64,000 bases of DNA from Mesorhizobium sangaii (GTDB lineage: Bacteria > Pseudomonadota > Alphaproteobacteria > Rhizobiales > Rhizobiaceae), in NCBI RefSeq assembly GCF_014207355.1, contig NZ_JACHEF010000006.1, positions 186,001 through 250,000 of the forward strand, read 5' to 3'. Of this stretch, positions 9,241 through 17,747 are shown piece by piece. The translations under genes were made by a program, and so were the position numbers. A model generated the notes under the pieces. It did no database searches. It was not told the origin of the DNA and was given only the letters and a program-made list of their open reading frames with translations. Position 1 is the stretch's first letter; each line of letters starts with the position of its first letter.

Positions 9241-10350
9241 ATGAAGGACGAGACACGAGACCGGCGCCGGAATTTGTTGTGGGCCTTGCCCACATCGCTG
9301 ATCCTGCACGCGCTGATCGCAGCGCTCGTGGTCTACAACGTGCCGAGGCCACCTCAACAGCCGCAGCAGGAGCAAGCGGTAAATGTCGCGCTCGTGCCTC
9401 CGCCCGAGCAACCAAAACCGAAACCTGCTCCGGTACCGCCTCCGAAGCCACCGGAACCGAAGGTTGAAAAACCACCGGAATCGAAAGCAGAAAAGGTCCT
9501 GAAGCCTGTCTTTCAGTTTGGTGACAAGGACACCGGCCCCAGGAAATCCCTGGATGGGGCCAGCGCTCAAGACAACTCGCCTTCGCCGGCCAAGGATGAC
9601 GATTCGAAGCCGCCTGTCGTGCCGAAGCCTGCAGAGAACCAATCCACCATGCCGGCGGTCGCCGAGGGGCGGCCAGATTCAACCAAGGTCGGGGAGAAGC
9701 CGGTAGACGCTGCGAAGGACGCTGAGCCCCCCCAGGAGATGGATAAACAGCAGGCAGACAAACAAGAGGCGGGAGCGAACGAACCCGACAAGCAAACAGA
9801 AGCGGCGCCACCGCCTTTGGCTGCCGACGGCGGCGACGGTGAGATCGAGCTTCCCACGTCAGCCGAAGCGCCGAAGCCCAAACCCGCAAATGAACCGAAG
9901 CCCGGCCCTGCGAAGGTCTCCAAGTCCCGAAGCGAGGGCGCCGGGAGGCCAAATTCCACGGATACCGCCGCTAATGCTTCGCGGGCTTATTCGGGCCTTC
10001 CGGGGGTTCACAGGCTCTACTCGCAGGGCGCTACCGGAGATGCGCTGGCTACGAGCGCGATGGGCGGGGTGCCTCGCGAGAAGCGTATTGCCCAACTTTG
10101 CGCCAGCGCGTTGCAGCAGCAACTGCTGGACGCCTCTTATTTCCCCGACCTGATCCCAAGTGTTCCGCTGAAGGTTGGCAATGTCCTCGACGCCCCGGAT
10201 GTCGCTTTTCGCGCAACGACGAAATGGTACCACCTGGGCTTCCGGTGCCAGGTCGACACCGATGCGACGAGGGTCTTGTCCTTCACCTTCCGCGTCGGAC
10301 CGGCGATCCCGCCCAGCGAATGGGTCCGCCTTGGACTGCCTATTCGCTGA
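9241..10350 (+). CDS. DUF930 domain protein with TonB-like N-terminal architecture
   Basis: This protein of about 369 residues has a short basic cytoplasmic end, one transmembrane segment (LPTSLILHALIAALVVY) and a long Pro/Lys/Glu-rich region (EQPKPKPAPVPPPKPPE) like TonB or TolA. The C-terminal globular domain has paired cysteines and matches DUF930 in character (RIAQLCASALQQQLL, GFRCQVDTDATRV). It is probably anchored in the inner membrane and spans the periplasm. The ATG at 9241 lies directly after GGAAGGA; a TTG at 9205 is the alternative. Partner and function are unknown, and no ExbBD genes are nearby. Confidence 0.75.
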   Translation: MKDETRDRRRNLLWALPTSLILHALIAALVVYNVPRPPQQPQQEQAVNVALVPPPEQPKPKPAPVPPPKPPEPKVEKPPESKAEKVLKPVFQFGDKDTGPRKSLDGASAQDNSPSPAKDDDSKPPVVPKPAENQSTMPAVAEGRPDSTKVGEKPVDAAKDAEPPQEMDKQQADKQEAGANEPDKQTEAAPPPLAADGGDGEIELPTSAEAPKPKPANEPKPGPAKVSKSRSEGAGRPNSTDTAANASRAYSGLPGVHRLYSQGATGDALATSAMGGVPREKRIAQLCASALQQQLLDASYFPDLIPSVPLKVGNVLDAPDVAFRATTKWYHLGFRCQVDTDATRVLSFTFRVGPAIPPSEWVRLGLPIR

Positions 10351-10354
10351 TAGG

Positions 10355-11071
10355 CTAGGCCGGCACACCGAGCCCGGCCAGTTGCCGGCTAACTTCTTGC
10401 CAATCGCTGCAGATGAAATTGGCACCAGCCGCTGTCAGTCGTGCGCCGTGCTCGGCATAGGTATGGCCGCCACCGGTGTAGCCGATCGCCATCATGCCGG
10501 CGGCGACTGCGCCCTCTATGCCGAAGGGCGAATCCTCGATGACGATGCAGTCTGCCGGCTTGGCGCCCATCTTGTCCGCGGCGAACAGGAAGATGTCGGG
10601 CGCGGGCTTGCCGCGTTTGACCATCGAGGAACTGTAAATCGCATCGCCGAAAAACCCTGACAGTCCGGTCACAGTCAGGCTGTGGTTTATGCGCTCGACG
10701 GAGGATGACGAGGCGACACAGCGGTCGCCGGCAAGCGTCTCCAGAAACGCGGTGATGTCGGGAGTCGGCTTCAACTCCTGCGAAAACAGGATCTTGGTCT
10801 CGGCCCAGATGTCGCCGTCCGCCGCCGCCGGAAACTGGTGACCGGTCAAATCCCTGATCTTGGCGATGATATCGGACTGCTTCATGCCGATGCATTGGGC
10901 GATGATACCGCCGTGAACCCCAGGCATGCCATGCTTGTCATAGACGCGTTCATAGGCGCGGGCGGCCAGAGGTTCGCTGTCGACAAGAACGCCGTCGCAA
11001 TCGAAAATGATAGGCCTTGATCGCGCCACGCGCTTTTCTCCCGAGTCGATTTCGCACATCGCTATCGGCAA
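10355..11071 (-). CDS. HAD-superfamily hydrolase (phosphatase/beta-phosphoglucomutase-like)
   Basis: This 238-residue haloacid-dehalogenase phosphatase has all the catalytic motifs: motif I FDCDGVLVDSE with the nucleophilic aspartate, motif II ASSSS, and motif III GKPAPDIF followed by VIEDSPFGIEGA. The helical cap after motif I places it with sugar-phosphate phosphatases and phosphoglucomutases. It converges on the DUF930 gene, with only four bases between the stop codons. Its position before the sorbitol PTS makes a sugar-phosphate substrate reasonable but unproven. Confidence 0.88.
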   Translation of the reverse strand: MPIAMCEIDSGEKRVARSRPIIFDCDGVLVDSEPLAARAYERVYDKHGMPGVHGGIIAQCIGMKQSDIIAKIRDLTGHQFPAAADGDIWAETKILFSQELKPTPDITAFLETLAGDRCVASSSSVERINHSLTVTGLSGFFGDAIYSSSMVKRGKPAPDIFLFAADKMGAKPADCIVIEDSPFGIEGAVAAGMMAIGYTGGGHTYAEHGARLTAAGANFICSDWQEVSRQLAGLGVPA

Positions 11072-11140
11072 AAAGTCAGATGTTCAATAGTGCGCATGCT
11101 TTGACAGCCGCATGCCTGGAGGCGCGAAGCCGAGGGGCAA

Positions 11141-11782
11141 TCAAAGCCGGCGGATGGCATCGCTGGCACGCGAGGATCCGAGCGCCCGTTGCATGGCTTG
11201 CCGGGACTGCGCGCGATCGGGCGTGATCCAGTTCGGTTCGGCGCCGAGAAAGCGGTCGAGGAAAGCCACTGCGTAGGCCGGCATCTCGGTCACGTTCTCG
11301 CGATAGGACCACCATGTGCGCAGGTCATCGGCGCATTTGTCGATGCTTGGCGCACTGCCGAATTCCTGCTCGTGGATCGCCGAGATCACCGAGACGCAGT
11401 AGTTGGTGTAGAGGAACCCTTCCGGCCAGAAGCGGATGATTTCCAGCGTGCCGGCGTTCGAATCCGTTTCAATCAACTGGCTGAGGCCGGAGATTTCCCT
11501 TGCCGGCGCCTGCCTGATCAGTTCGCGCAAAACGAGGCCGGCGGCAAAGACGATGAAGTCGGCGCGGTCGACCGCGGCGAAGCCTTTCTGCGCCTCCATG
11601 ACCTCGACCCAGTCGAGAAAGGCACGGGTGAGCTTGGCTTCGTCGATTTCAAAGCGCACGCCGAACGTGTCCGACACCACCTTGGCGCTGCCGCGGAAGG
11701 TGGCGCGGAACCAGCGCAACTGCCGCAACCTGTGGCGAAGGTCGGGCATGAGCGCCAGTTCGTCCCTGAAGGGCAGGTCCAT
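11141..11782 (-). CDS. Conserved protein of unknown function
   Basis: This 213-residue, mostly helical, soluble-looking protein has no signal peptide or membrane segment. It is rich in Trp and Phe, with a phrase such as RFWPEGFLYTNYCVSVISAI in its second half. No catalytic motif was recognised. It lies on the minus strand between the HAD phosphatase and the divergently read PTS operon, sharing the roughly 190-base control region with gutM. Codon usage supports a real gene. Confidence 0.65.
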   Translation of the reverse strand: MDLPFRDELALMPDLRHRLRQLRWFRATFRGSAKVVSDTFGVRFEIDEAKLTRAFLDWVEVMEAQKGFAAVDRADFIVFAAGLVLRELIRQAPAREISGLSQLIETDSNAGTLEIIRFWPEGFLYTNYCVSVISAIHEQEFGSAPSIDKCADDLRTWWSYRENVTEMPAYAVAFLDRFLGAEPNWITPDRAQSRQAMQRALGSSRASDAIRRL

Positions 11783-11882
11783 GCTTCTCGTATCCTGTTC
11801 CCGGTCAGGCTAGCACAACGGCGCCGCCACCGAAATCAGTTGACGACTGTGGATGACCGCAGTGAGGCCAATATCATACATA

Positions 11883-11910
11883 TTGACATTCGCGGAAACA
11901 AATGTTCTCA
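11883..11910. promoter_or_regulatory. Candidate operator upstream of gutM
   Basis: TTGACA at 11883 overlaps an inverted repeat, ACATT-N10-AATGT (11886-11905), about 70 bases before gutM. It could be a promoter -35 region combined with a regulator site, the SorC-family protein encoded at 17748 being the obvious candidate. It is weak when taken alone. Confidence 0.3.
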
Positions 11911-11973
11911 CTTTGCTGTTGTCACGCGTCGGTCCAAGGTGCGGTTCAACATAGGCTTCGGGAGGAGAACCGA

Positions 11974-12411
11974 ATGGCGATTTGGCAGTGGGGACTGCTT
12001 CTGCTGGTTATTGTGTGGGCGCTCCAATCGCTCGGCGTCTGGCTGCAGATGCGGCACTATTCGGATGTCTTCAGGGGCGTCACCGACCAGTACAAGGATG
12101 GCTTCGTCGGAGCCGGCAATTTTCGCGGTCGATTGGCCAAAGGCACCATCGCGCTGGTCGTGGTGACGCCTGACCTGGTCGTGCGCCGCCTGATGGTGAT
12201 GAGCGGCCGTTCCGTGTTCACCAAGTTCAAGAGACATGAAGAATTCGAGGGCGTTCCCCTCGATCGAGTCCGGTCCAACCCTGCAATCATGGGGGAGGGG
12301 GAACCCGGTGTGGCCGAGGCCGTGAAGCGGGCGATCGAACAGATCGACAAGACACGGTCGGAGCCGGGGAAGAAGCCGGGTCTGTCCGGTTTGAACGTAG
12401 CAAGGGCTTAG
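11974..12411 (+). CDS. gutM: GutM-family glucitol operon activator
   Basis: This 145-residue protein has one N-terminal membrane segment (residues 3-18) and a GutM/SrlM-like body (MRHYSDVFRGVTDQYKDG, GRLAKGTIALVVV). In enteric bacteria GutM activates the glucitol operon. Here it is the first gene of a run encoding glucitol PTS subunits, with SD GGAGGAG about 7 bases before the ATG. The membrane anchor makes a direct DNA-binding role questionable, and the SorC-type regulator downstream may be the main controller. Confidence 0.83.
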   Translation: MAIWQWGLLLLVIVWALQSLGVWLQMRHYSDVFRGVTDQYKDGFVGAGNFRGRLAKGTIALVVVTPDLVVRRLMVMSGRSVFTKFKRHEEFEGVPLDRVRSNPAIMGEGEPGVAEAVKRAIEQIDKTRSEPGKKPGLSGLNVARA

Positions 12412-12465
12412 AGAGGACGCCGCGCACCGACTGGGATCAACAGGCGGGCGGCATAAGGAGGAGAA

Positions 12466-13227
12466 ATGTCTGTATTTTCGTTGTTGGCGCAGCATGCCGA
12501 CATGGCCGTGCACAATCTGCATGTCGCAGGTGCCATGGTCTCTGATGCTGCATTGCATGGCAAGCTCGCGGTAGAGCATGCCTCCGATCATCTCGTTGTC
12601 CTCGCGCAGGCGGACAGCGGACCGATCACCGTCGATCAGTTCAAGGAAAAGCTGAAGGAAGTCCAGCAGGAAGAGCAACTCGGCTGGCTGACCGCCATCG
12701 GCAAGTACTTCATCGGTATCTTCCAGAAGGGCGGCGAGGTCTTCGCCGGCTTCGTCACCGGCATCATTCCGACACTGGTGGTGCTGATGACCGCCTTCTA
12801 TGCAGTCACCGAACTGGTCGGCGAAGAGCGCGTGCACGGCCTGGCGCGCGGCGCCGGCAGGATCGCGCTGACCCGCTATACGCTGCTGCCGCTGCTGGCG
12901 GTGTTCTTCCTCACCAATCCGATGGCCTATACGTTCGGATCGTTCCTGGAAGAGAAGCACAAGCCCGCCTTCTATGACGCGGCCGTGTCCTATGTGCACC
13001 CGCCGCTCGGCCTGTTCCCGCACATCAATCCCGGCGAATATTTCGTCTGGGGTGGCATTCTCGTCGCGCTGCTGGAGCTGGAAAAGAAAGGCGCCGTGGT
13101 TGCCGGTTATCACGTCAAGGTGGCGATCTGGTACGCCATCGTCGGCCTCGTCGTCATCCTGCTCAAGGGCATGCTGACCGAACGCATCACCGCGATCATG
13201 GCACGCCGCCAGGGCGTGGAGCTGTAA
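12466..13227 (+). CDS. srlA: PTS glucitol/sorbitol-type membrane subunit IIC
   Basis: This 253-residue membrane protein matches the EIIC2-type subunit of the glucitol system. It has a soluble N-terminal stretch and then about four membrane segments, with the family phrases GFVTGIIPTLVVLMTAFY, LTNPMAYTFGSFLEEKHKP and INPGEYFVWGGILVALLE. It imports the hexitol together with the IIBC subunit encoded 18 bases downstream. The extra Ala/His-rich first 50 residues are unusual. SD AAGGAGG precedes the ATG. Confidence 0.88.
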   Translation: MSVFSLLAQHADMAVHNLHVAGAMVSDAALHGKLAVEHASDHLVVLAQADSGPITVDQFKEKLKEVQQEEQLGWLTAIGKYFIGIFQKGGEVFAGFVTGIIPTLVVLMTAFYAVTELVGEERVHGLARGAGRIALTRYTLLPLLAVFFLTNPMAYTFGSFLEEKHKPAFYDAAVSYVHPPLGLFPHINPGEYFVWGGILVALLELEKKGAVVAGYHVKVAIWYAIVGLVVILLKGMLTERITAIMARRQGVEL

Positions 13228-13245
13228 GGGGGCGGGGAGGACATC

Positions 13246-14250
13246 ATGGCCAAGACATACAAAGCCGTAAGGATTTCCCGGGGCAACACCGGTTGGGGTG
13301 GACCGCTGGTCATCGAGCCGACCGAGCAGCGCAGCAAGGTTGTCTCCGTGACCGGTGGTGGCATTCACCCGGTGGCGAAACTGATCGCCGAAATGACCGG
13401 CGCCGAAGCCGTCGACGGGTTCAAGGCGCCGCCGATCGAAAGCGAGATGGCGGTTGTCGTCGTCGATTGCGGAGGTACCGCGCGGTGCGGTGTCTATCCG
13501 CGCAAGCGCATCCCGACCGTCAATCTGACTCCGGTCGGCCAGTCTGGGCCGCTTGCCCAGTTCATCACCGAGGACATCTACGTTTCGGGCGTGAAGCCGG
13601 CCAACATCACAATGGCGGACGGATCCGAAGCGGTCACCACTGCCGGGGGAGCAGCATCGATGAATACAGGCAATAACAATGCGGCCGCGGCGCCGCAGCC
13701 GCTGCCGAGCGAAGGTGGTGTGATCGGTTTGATCAGTTCGATCGGCCGCGTCATGGGCCGTGTCGTTGGCATCTTCTTCAATGCCGGCCGCCGCACCATC
13801 GACCAGGTCGTTCGTAACGTGCTGCCGTTCATGGCCTTCGTGACCATGCTCATTGGTCTGATCCTCTACACCGGCATCGGCGATGTGCTGGCACAGCCGA
13901 TGGGGCCGCTGGCCAACAACATCGTCGGCCTGCTGATCATCTCGGCGATCTGCGGCCTGCCGTTCCTGTCGCCCATCCTCGGGCCCGGCGCGGTCATCGC
14001 ACAGGTCATCGGCGTTGCCATCATCGGTCCGCAGATCGCCAACGGCACGATTTCGCCGGCGATGGCACTGCCGGCGCTGTTTGCCTACAATACCCAGGTG
14101 GGCTGCGACTTCGTTCCTGTCGGCCTGGCGCTCGGTGAGGCCAAGCCGAAGACGATCGAAATCGGTGTTCCGGCGGTGCTCATCAGCCGCCAGATCATGG
14201 GCCCGGTTTCGGTGCTGATCGCCTGGATCGTCAGCCTGATCGTGTTCTAA
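13246..14250 (+). CDS. srlE: PTS glucitol/sorbitol-type subunit IIB-IIC
   Basis: This 334-residue protein has an N-terminal IIB domain with the phosphorylatable cysteine region DCGGTARCGVYPRKRIPT (about residue 74 on). A Gly/Asn/Ala-rich linker near residues 130-150 leads to a membrane IIC part with phrases such as LPFLSPILGPGAVIAQVIG and ALFAYNTQVGCDFVPVGLAL. Phosphate passes from HPr to IIA to this cysteine and then to the sugar alcohol during import. The length and order (IIC, IIBC, IIA) follow enteric srlAEB. Confidence 0.9.
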   Translation: MAKTYKAVRISRGNTGWGGPLVIEPTEQRSKVVSVTGGGIHPVAKLIAEMTGAEAVDGFKAPPIESEMAVVVVDCGGTARCGVYPRKRIPTVNLTPVGQSGPLAQFITEDIYVSGVKPANITMADGSEAVTTAGGAASMNTGNNNAAAAPQPLPSEGGVIGLISSIGRVMGRVVGIFFNAGRRTIDQVVRNVLPFMAFVTMLIGLILYTGIGDVLAQPMGPLANNIVGLLIISAICGLPFLSPILGPGAVIAQVIGVAIIGPQIANGTISPAMALPALFAYNTQVGCDFVPVGLALGEAKPKTIEIGVPAVLISRQIMGPVSVLIAWIVSLIVF

Positions 14251-14311
14251 AACAGTTCCAGGAAAAGTGCGCGACGGTTTTCCGTCCGGAATTCCGTCAA
14301 AACAAAGGGAT

Positions 14312-14342
14312 AGAGCGGTTCACCGTTTCCGTGAACCGCTCT
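14312..14342. repeat. Perfect 12-bp inverted repeat between srlE and srlB
   Basis: AGAGCGGTTCAC and GTGAACCGCTCT flank a 7-base loop (CGTTTCC), giving a very stable hairpin between the IIBC and IIA genes. No T-run follows, so it looks like a rhizobial intergenic palindrome or an RNA-processing/stability element rather than a full terminator. Confidence 0.65.
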
Positions 14343-14371
14343 TAGGGAAGTTAGGGAATGAGGTTCGCCAT

Positions 14372-14752
14372 ATGACGGTTCTGTTGAGAACACGGGTCAC
14401 TGCTATCGGACCCGAAGTGGCGGATCTTGCCGAAGGAGGCGTGGTCATCCTGTTTGCGGATGGCTCGCCGCCGGAACTCGCCGAGGTTTCCGTGCTGCAC
14501 AAGACGGAGCACGGACCCAGCGACGGCGCGCCTCAAAAGGGCGCGTCGATCACCCTTGGCCCGCTTGCCGCGACGATTACCGCGGTCGGTTCCAGCGCCT
14601 GGAGCAAGGTGCTGGAAATGGGCCATGTCGTCATCTCGTTCAACGGCGCTGCCGAGGCCGAGAGGCCCGGCGAGATCTGCGCCTCGCAGGTCGATGCGGA
14701 AGCTCTCGTGGCCGCGCTCAAGACCGGCGCGATCATCACCATCGCCGCCTGA
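14372..14752 (+). CDS. srlB: PTS glucitol/sorbitol-type subunit IIA
   Basis: This 126-residue cytoplasmic IIA subunit starts with LLRTRVTAIGPEVADLAEGG. It contains the family histidine segment VLHKTEHGP (about residue 44) and ends with a GAIITIAA-type beta strand, all consistent with PTSIIA_gutA. It carries phosphate from the HPr domain of the next gene to the IIB cysteine. The ATG at 14372 begins the homologous part; the open frame runs upstream through the intergenic palindrome but has no family similarity there. Confidence 0.87.
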   Translation: MTVLLRTRVTAIGPEVADLAEGGVVILFADGSPPELAEVSVLHKTEHGPSDGAPQKGASITLGPLAATITAVGSSAWSKVLEMGHVVISFNGAAEAERPGEICASQVDAEALVAALKTGAIITIAA

Positions 14753-14808
14753 CAGCATTCGCGTTACCGCCGAAGTCGGCGGTGGCGCCCAGGACCAGAG
14801 TATTTGCC

Positions 14809-16779
14809 ATGGAACGCTCGACCATCGTCAGAGTGCATGAAGGTTTGCACGCCCGTCCCGCGACGCGGTTCGTCAAGCTCGCCAAGGGCTTCGAATCCGA
14901 CGTCGAACTGGTCAAGGACGGCAAGGTGGTCAGCGCCAAGAGCTCGGTCAAGCTGATGCTGCTGGCGGTCAAGGAAAACCAGGAAGTCACCGTGCGGGCG
15001 AACGGCGCCGACGCCATCGAGGCCATCGAGGCGCTGATCGGCTATCTCGAAAATCCCAAGGCGGGCCTTGATGACGAGGACTCGCCGCCGGCCGGCAATA
15101 CGGGTCAGGACGCCGCTGCCGCGTTGCCTGCTGTTGCCGGCGCAACCACCGGCTTGCGCGGCGTGGCCGCAAGCGAAGGTTTCGCCATCGGGCCGGCCTT
15201 CGCGCATTTCCCGCCTGATATCGCAGGACAAGGCCGCAGGTTGCAGGTCGAGGAGGTCGCCGGCGAGATCGACAGGTTCCGCGCCGCCGTCGCTGCCGTC
15301 CAGGCGCGCATGGACCGGGCACTGGCGCAGGACAGTCTGTCGGCCGGAGACCGTGGCATCATCGCCGCGCTCAGGGACATAGCTGCCGACGACAGCCTGA
15401 CCGGTGAGTCCGAGGGCCTGATCAAGGGCGGCAACGACGCGGTTTCAGCCGTCATCACCGCCGCCTCCACCATCGCCGCCGATTTCAGCGCGGTCGATGA
15501 TCACTACCTCAATGCGCGGGCGGATGATGTCCATGCGGTCGGGCGGCAGATCTGCCTCGTGCTGCTCGGGCAGGACGACATCAGCCTCGAAACCATCGCC
15601 GAAGGCGCTATCCTCATCGCCGACGACATCGGCGCCTGGGACCTGGCGCGCGCGCCGCTGAAGCGCATCGGCGGGGTCGTGTGCGGCCATGGCGGCGCCA
15701 CCTCGCACATCGCCATCATCGCCCGCTCGCATGGCATTCCCGCGGTGCTCGGCCTCGGCGACCAGATCAATGCCTTGCGCACGGCGCGCGAAGTGGCCCT
15801 CGATGGCAACAGCGGCCGCGTGATCATCGACCCCGATGCGGCGACCCGCGCCGAATTCGCCGGCCGTGTCGAAGCGGCGGCGCAGGAACGCGCCGGGCTG
15901 GCCATCTTCAAGACGGTGACGCCGAAGCTGGCCGGTGGCAAGGTGATCGAGGTCGCGGCCAATATCGGCTCGCTGGAGGAAATCGAGGCAGCGCAGGAAG
16001 CCGGCGCGATGGGCGTCGGCCTGTTCCGTACCGAGCTCCTGTTCATGCGTCATATGCACCTTCCCTCGGAGGACATGCAGGCCGAGACCTATGCGGCGCT
16101 GGCCAAGGCCTTCGCACCGTACCCGGTCATTGTGCGCACGCTCGACATCGGCGGCGACAAGCCGATCGCCGGCATCGAATTTCCCGACGAGGAAAACCCC
16201 TTTCTGGGCTGGCGCGGCATCCGCATGTGCCTTGACCGGCCCGACATCTTCAAGCGCCAGCTCAGGGCGCTGCTGCGGGCGGCCGGGCACGGCAACGTCA
16301 AGGTGATGCTGCCGATGGTGGCCGACATCGGCGAGGTCAGGCAGACGCGGGTTCTGGTCGCGGAATGCGCGGCCGAGCTGAAAGCCGAAGGCGTGCCGCA
16401 TGCGGCGTTCGATCTCGGCGTGATGATCGAAACCCCGGCCGCCGTGCTGATCGCCCCGGCGCTGGCCAACGAGGTGGCGTTCTTCTCGATCGGCACCAAT
16501 GACCTAACCCAGTACATCATGGCCGCCGACCGGCTGAACCCGACAGTGGCCAAGCTCAACGATGTCACCAATCCGGCCGTCATGTCGGCGATCGAAATGA
16601 CGGCCAAAGCCGGGGTCGCCGCAGGTATCATGGTCGGCATGTGCGGCGAAGCGGCCGGCCGTCCCGATCTCATTGCAACATTCATCAAAATGGGGCTGAC
16701 CGAGCTCTCGATGAGCCCGGCCTCGATCCAGCGAGCCAAGAAGACGATCATGGCCATGGCGGCCGAAGGTGCCGCCTAA
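14809..16779 (+). CDS. HPr-Enzyme I fusion (phosphoenolpyruvate-protein phosphotransferase)
   Basis: This 656-residue protein fuses an HPr domain (residues 1-90, phospho-histidine H14 in GLHARPATRF) to a full Enzyme I. The EI swivelling domain carries the active histidine H300 in GGATSHIAIIARSHGIP. The C-terminal PEP-binding barrel shows GVGLFRTELLFM, RTLDIGGDKP, FFSIGTNDLTQY and GMCGEAAGRPD. It takes phosphate from PEP and feeds the IIA subunit encoded upstream. A linker rich in Ala, Asp and Pro joins the two parts. It makes this sugar PTS independent of the nitrogen-related PTS that alphaproteobacteria usually have. Confidence 0.93.
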   Translation: MERSTIVRVHEGLHARPATRFVKLAKGFESDVELVKDGKVVSAKSSVKLMLLAVKENQEVTVRANGADAIEAIEALIGYLENPKAGLDDEDSPPAGNTGQDAAAALPAVAGATTGLRGVAASEGFAIGPAFAHFPPDIAGQGRRLQVEEVAGEIDRFRAAVAAVQARMDRALAQDSLSAGDRGIIAALRDIAADDSLTGESEGLIKGGNDAVSAVITAASTIAADFSAVDDHYLNARADDVHAVGRQICLVLLGQDDISLETIAEGAILIADDIGAWDLARAPLKRIGGVVCGHGGATSHIAIIARSHGIPAVLGLGDQINALRTAREVALDGNSGRVIIDPDAATRAEFAGRVEAAAQERAGLAIFKTVTPKLAGGKVIEVAANIGSLEEIEAAQEAGAMGVGLFRTELLFMRHMHLPSEDMQAETYAALAKAFAPYPVIVRTLDIGGDKPIAGIEFPDEENPFLGWRGIRMCLDRPDIFKRQLRALLRAAGHGNVKVMLPMVADIGEVRQTRVLVAECAAELKAEGVPHAAFDLGVMIETPAAVLIAPALANEVAFFSIGTNDLTQYIMAADRLNPTVAKLNDVTNPAVMSAIEMTAKAGVAAGIMVGMCGEAAGRPDLIATFIKMGLTELSMSPASIQRAKKTIMAMAAEGAA

Positions 16780-16794
16780 CCGAGTTCTGAGTCG

Positions 16795-17592
16795 TTAAGG
16801 CAAATGGGCAAGCAAGGTGGCGAAGACGGGTGTCAGTTCATCGACCGGGCTCGCCTTGGCGCAGGCCTGAACGATGCGGTCATGGCGGATATCGGCTGCC
16901 AGGATCGCAATCTCCAGCATATCCGGCTCAGGCGAACTGTCCCTGCCGGTGCTTGCCAGGCCACAGGCCAGAACGAGCGGCGACAGGCAGCTGATGTCGA
17001 GCGACCGATCACCAATCGCCGGCGTTTCCGGCGTTTCGGCAAAGTGGACAGGGCGCTGGTTGAGACACTCGACCAGCAGCGCCGAACAAATGGCCGCGAT
17101 CGCCGGCAGTCCAGCACCTGGTGCGACCAAGGCAGCCAGCTGATCGCCATGCCGCTTGCGCATCGTGGCATGGACGGCGGCGAAATCGGCTTCGTGGATG
17201 CGGGCATTGTCGATGTTCAGGCCGGCCAGCACCGCCTTGGTCAGATAATACATGTCGCGCCGGAAGAGACGCTCCGCGCTCAACTGGCGATCTTCGTTCC
17301 CGGCCGGGAAATAGGTGGCGAGGCCTTTTACCGTGGTGCCGTCCACCTTGATCGGGCGCTCGTGCGGGACAAAGGATTCGGCGATCGACAGTGCTTCGTC
17401 GAAGGCACTTGCAGCATGGCTGAGCAGGCCTTCGATGCCTTTGCCTGGAAATGGCGGCAGATGGCTGGTTGCTTCGCGCACGACACTGGCGTCGCCGCTG
17501 CCGTCATGGCGGCTTTGGCGAATGATTTCACGGACTTCCCGCAACCGGTCCTTCAGATTGACGCGGACATCTTCGGAGATTTGTCGGAGCAT
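16795..17592 (-). CDS. Conserved protein of unknown function divergent from the SorC regulator
   Basis: This predicted 265-residue helical, soluble protein has no recognised catalytic motif. Its start resembles a coiled region (QISEDVRVNLKDRLREVREI), and a middle phrase reads GTTVKGLATYFPAGNEDRQL. The ATG at 17592 is chosen because GAGG lies about 9 bases before it; a TTG at 17628 extends the frame. It converges on the HPr-EI gene and diverges from the SorC regulator across a palindrome, so it may belong to the same regulon. Confidence 0.6.
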   Translation of the reverse strand: MLRQISEDVRVNLKDRLREVREIIRQSRHDGSGDASVVREATSHLPPFPGKGIEGLLSHAASAFDEALSIAESFVPHERPIKVDGTTVKGLATYFPAGNEDRQLSAERLFRRDMYYLTKAVLAGLNIDNARIHEADFAAVHATMRKRHGDQLAALVAPGAGLPAIAAICSALLVECLNQRPVHFAETPETPAIGDRSLDISCLSPLVLACGLASTGRDSSPEPDMLEIAILAADIRHDRIVQACAKASPVDELTPVFATLLAHLP

Positions 17593-17657
17593 TTCCAATC
17601 GCCTCGAATTGCTGCGGATGACCGCCAACAGGAGGCAGCCGCCACTTCTAGATTGTT

Positions 17658-17681
17658 CCTATCGATTGGTAGATCAATAGG
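17658..17681. promoter_or_regulatory. Candidate SorC-type operator palindrome
   Basis: A 24-base imperfect palindrome has the arms CCTATcGAT and ATCaATAGG (one mismatch) around a short centre. It sits between the divergent genes at 16795-17592 and 17748-18770, where an autoregulatory site would be expected. Confidence 0.45.
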
Positions 17682-17747
17682 CGATACTAGGCCAGCATGC
17701 AGAATCGGCGACGGCGCGCTCGTCCATCGCCGTGGGGAGGGACGAAT

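Noticed and set aside
11908-13368. Minus-strand open frame (486 residues) over gutM and srlA
   Set aside because: It is the complement of two well-recognised PTS genes. Composition is low-complexity His/Asp/Gln, typical of a shadow frame.
15445-16401. Minus-strand frame opposite Enzyme I
   Set aside because: The plus-strand Enzyme I motifs are unmistakable here; the reverse frame has none.
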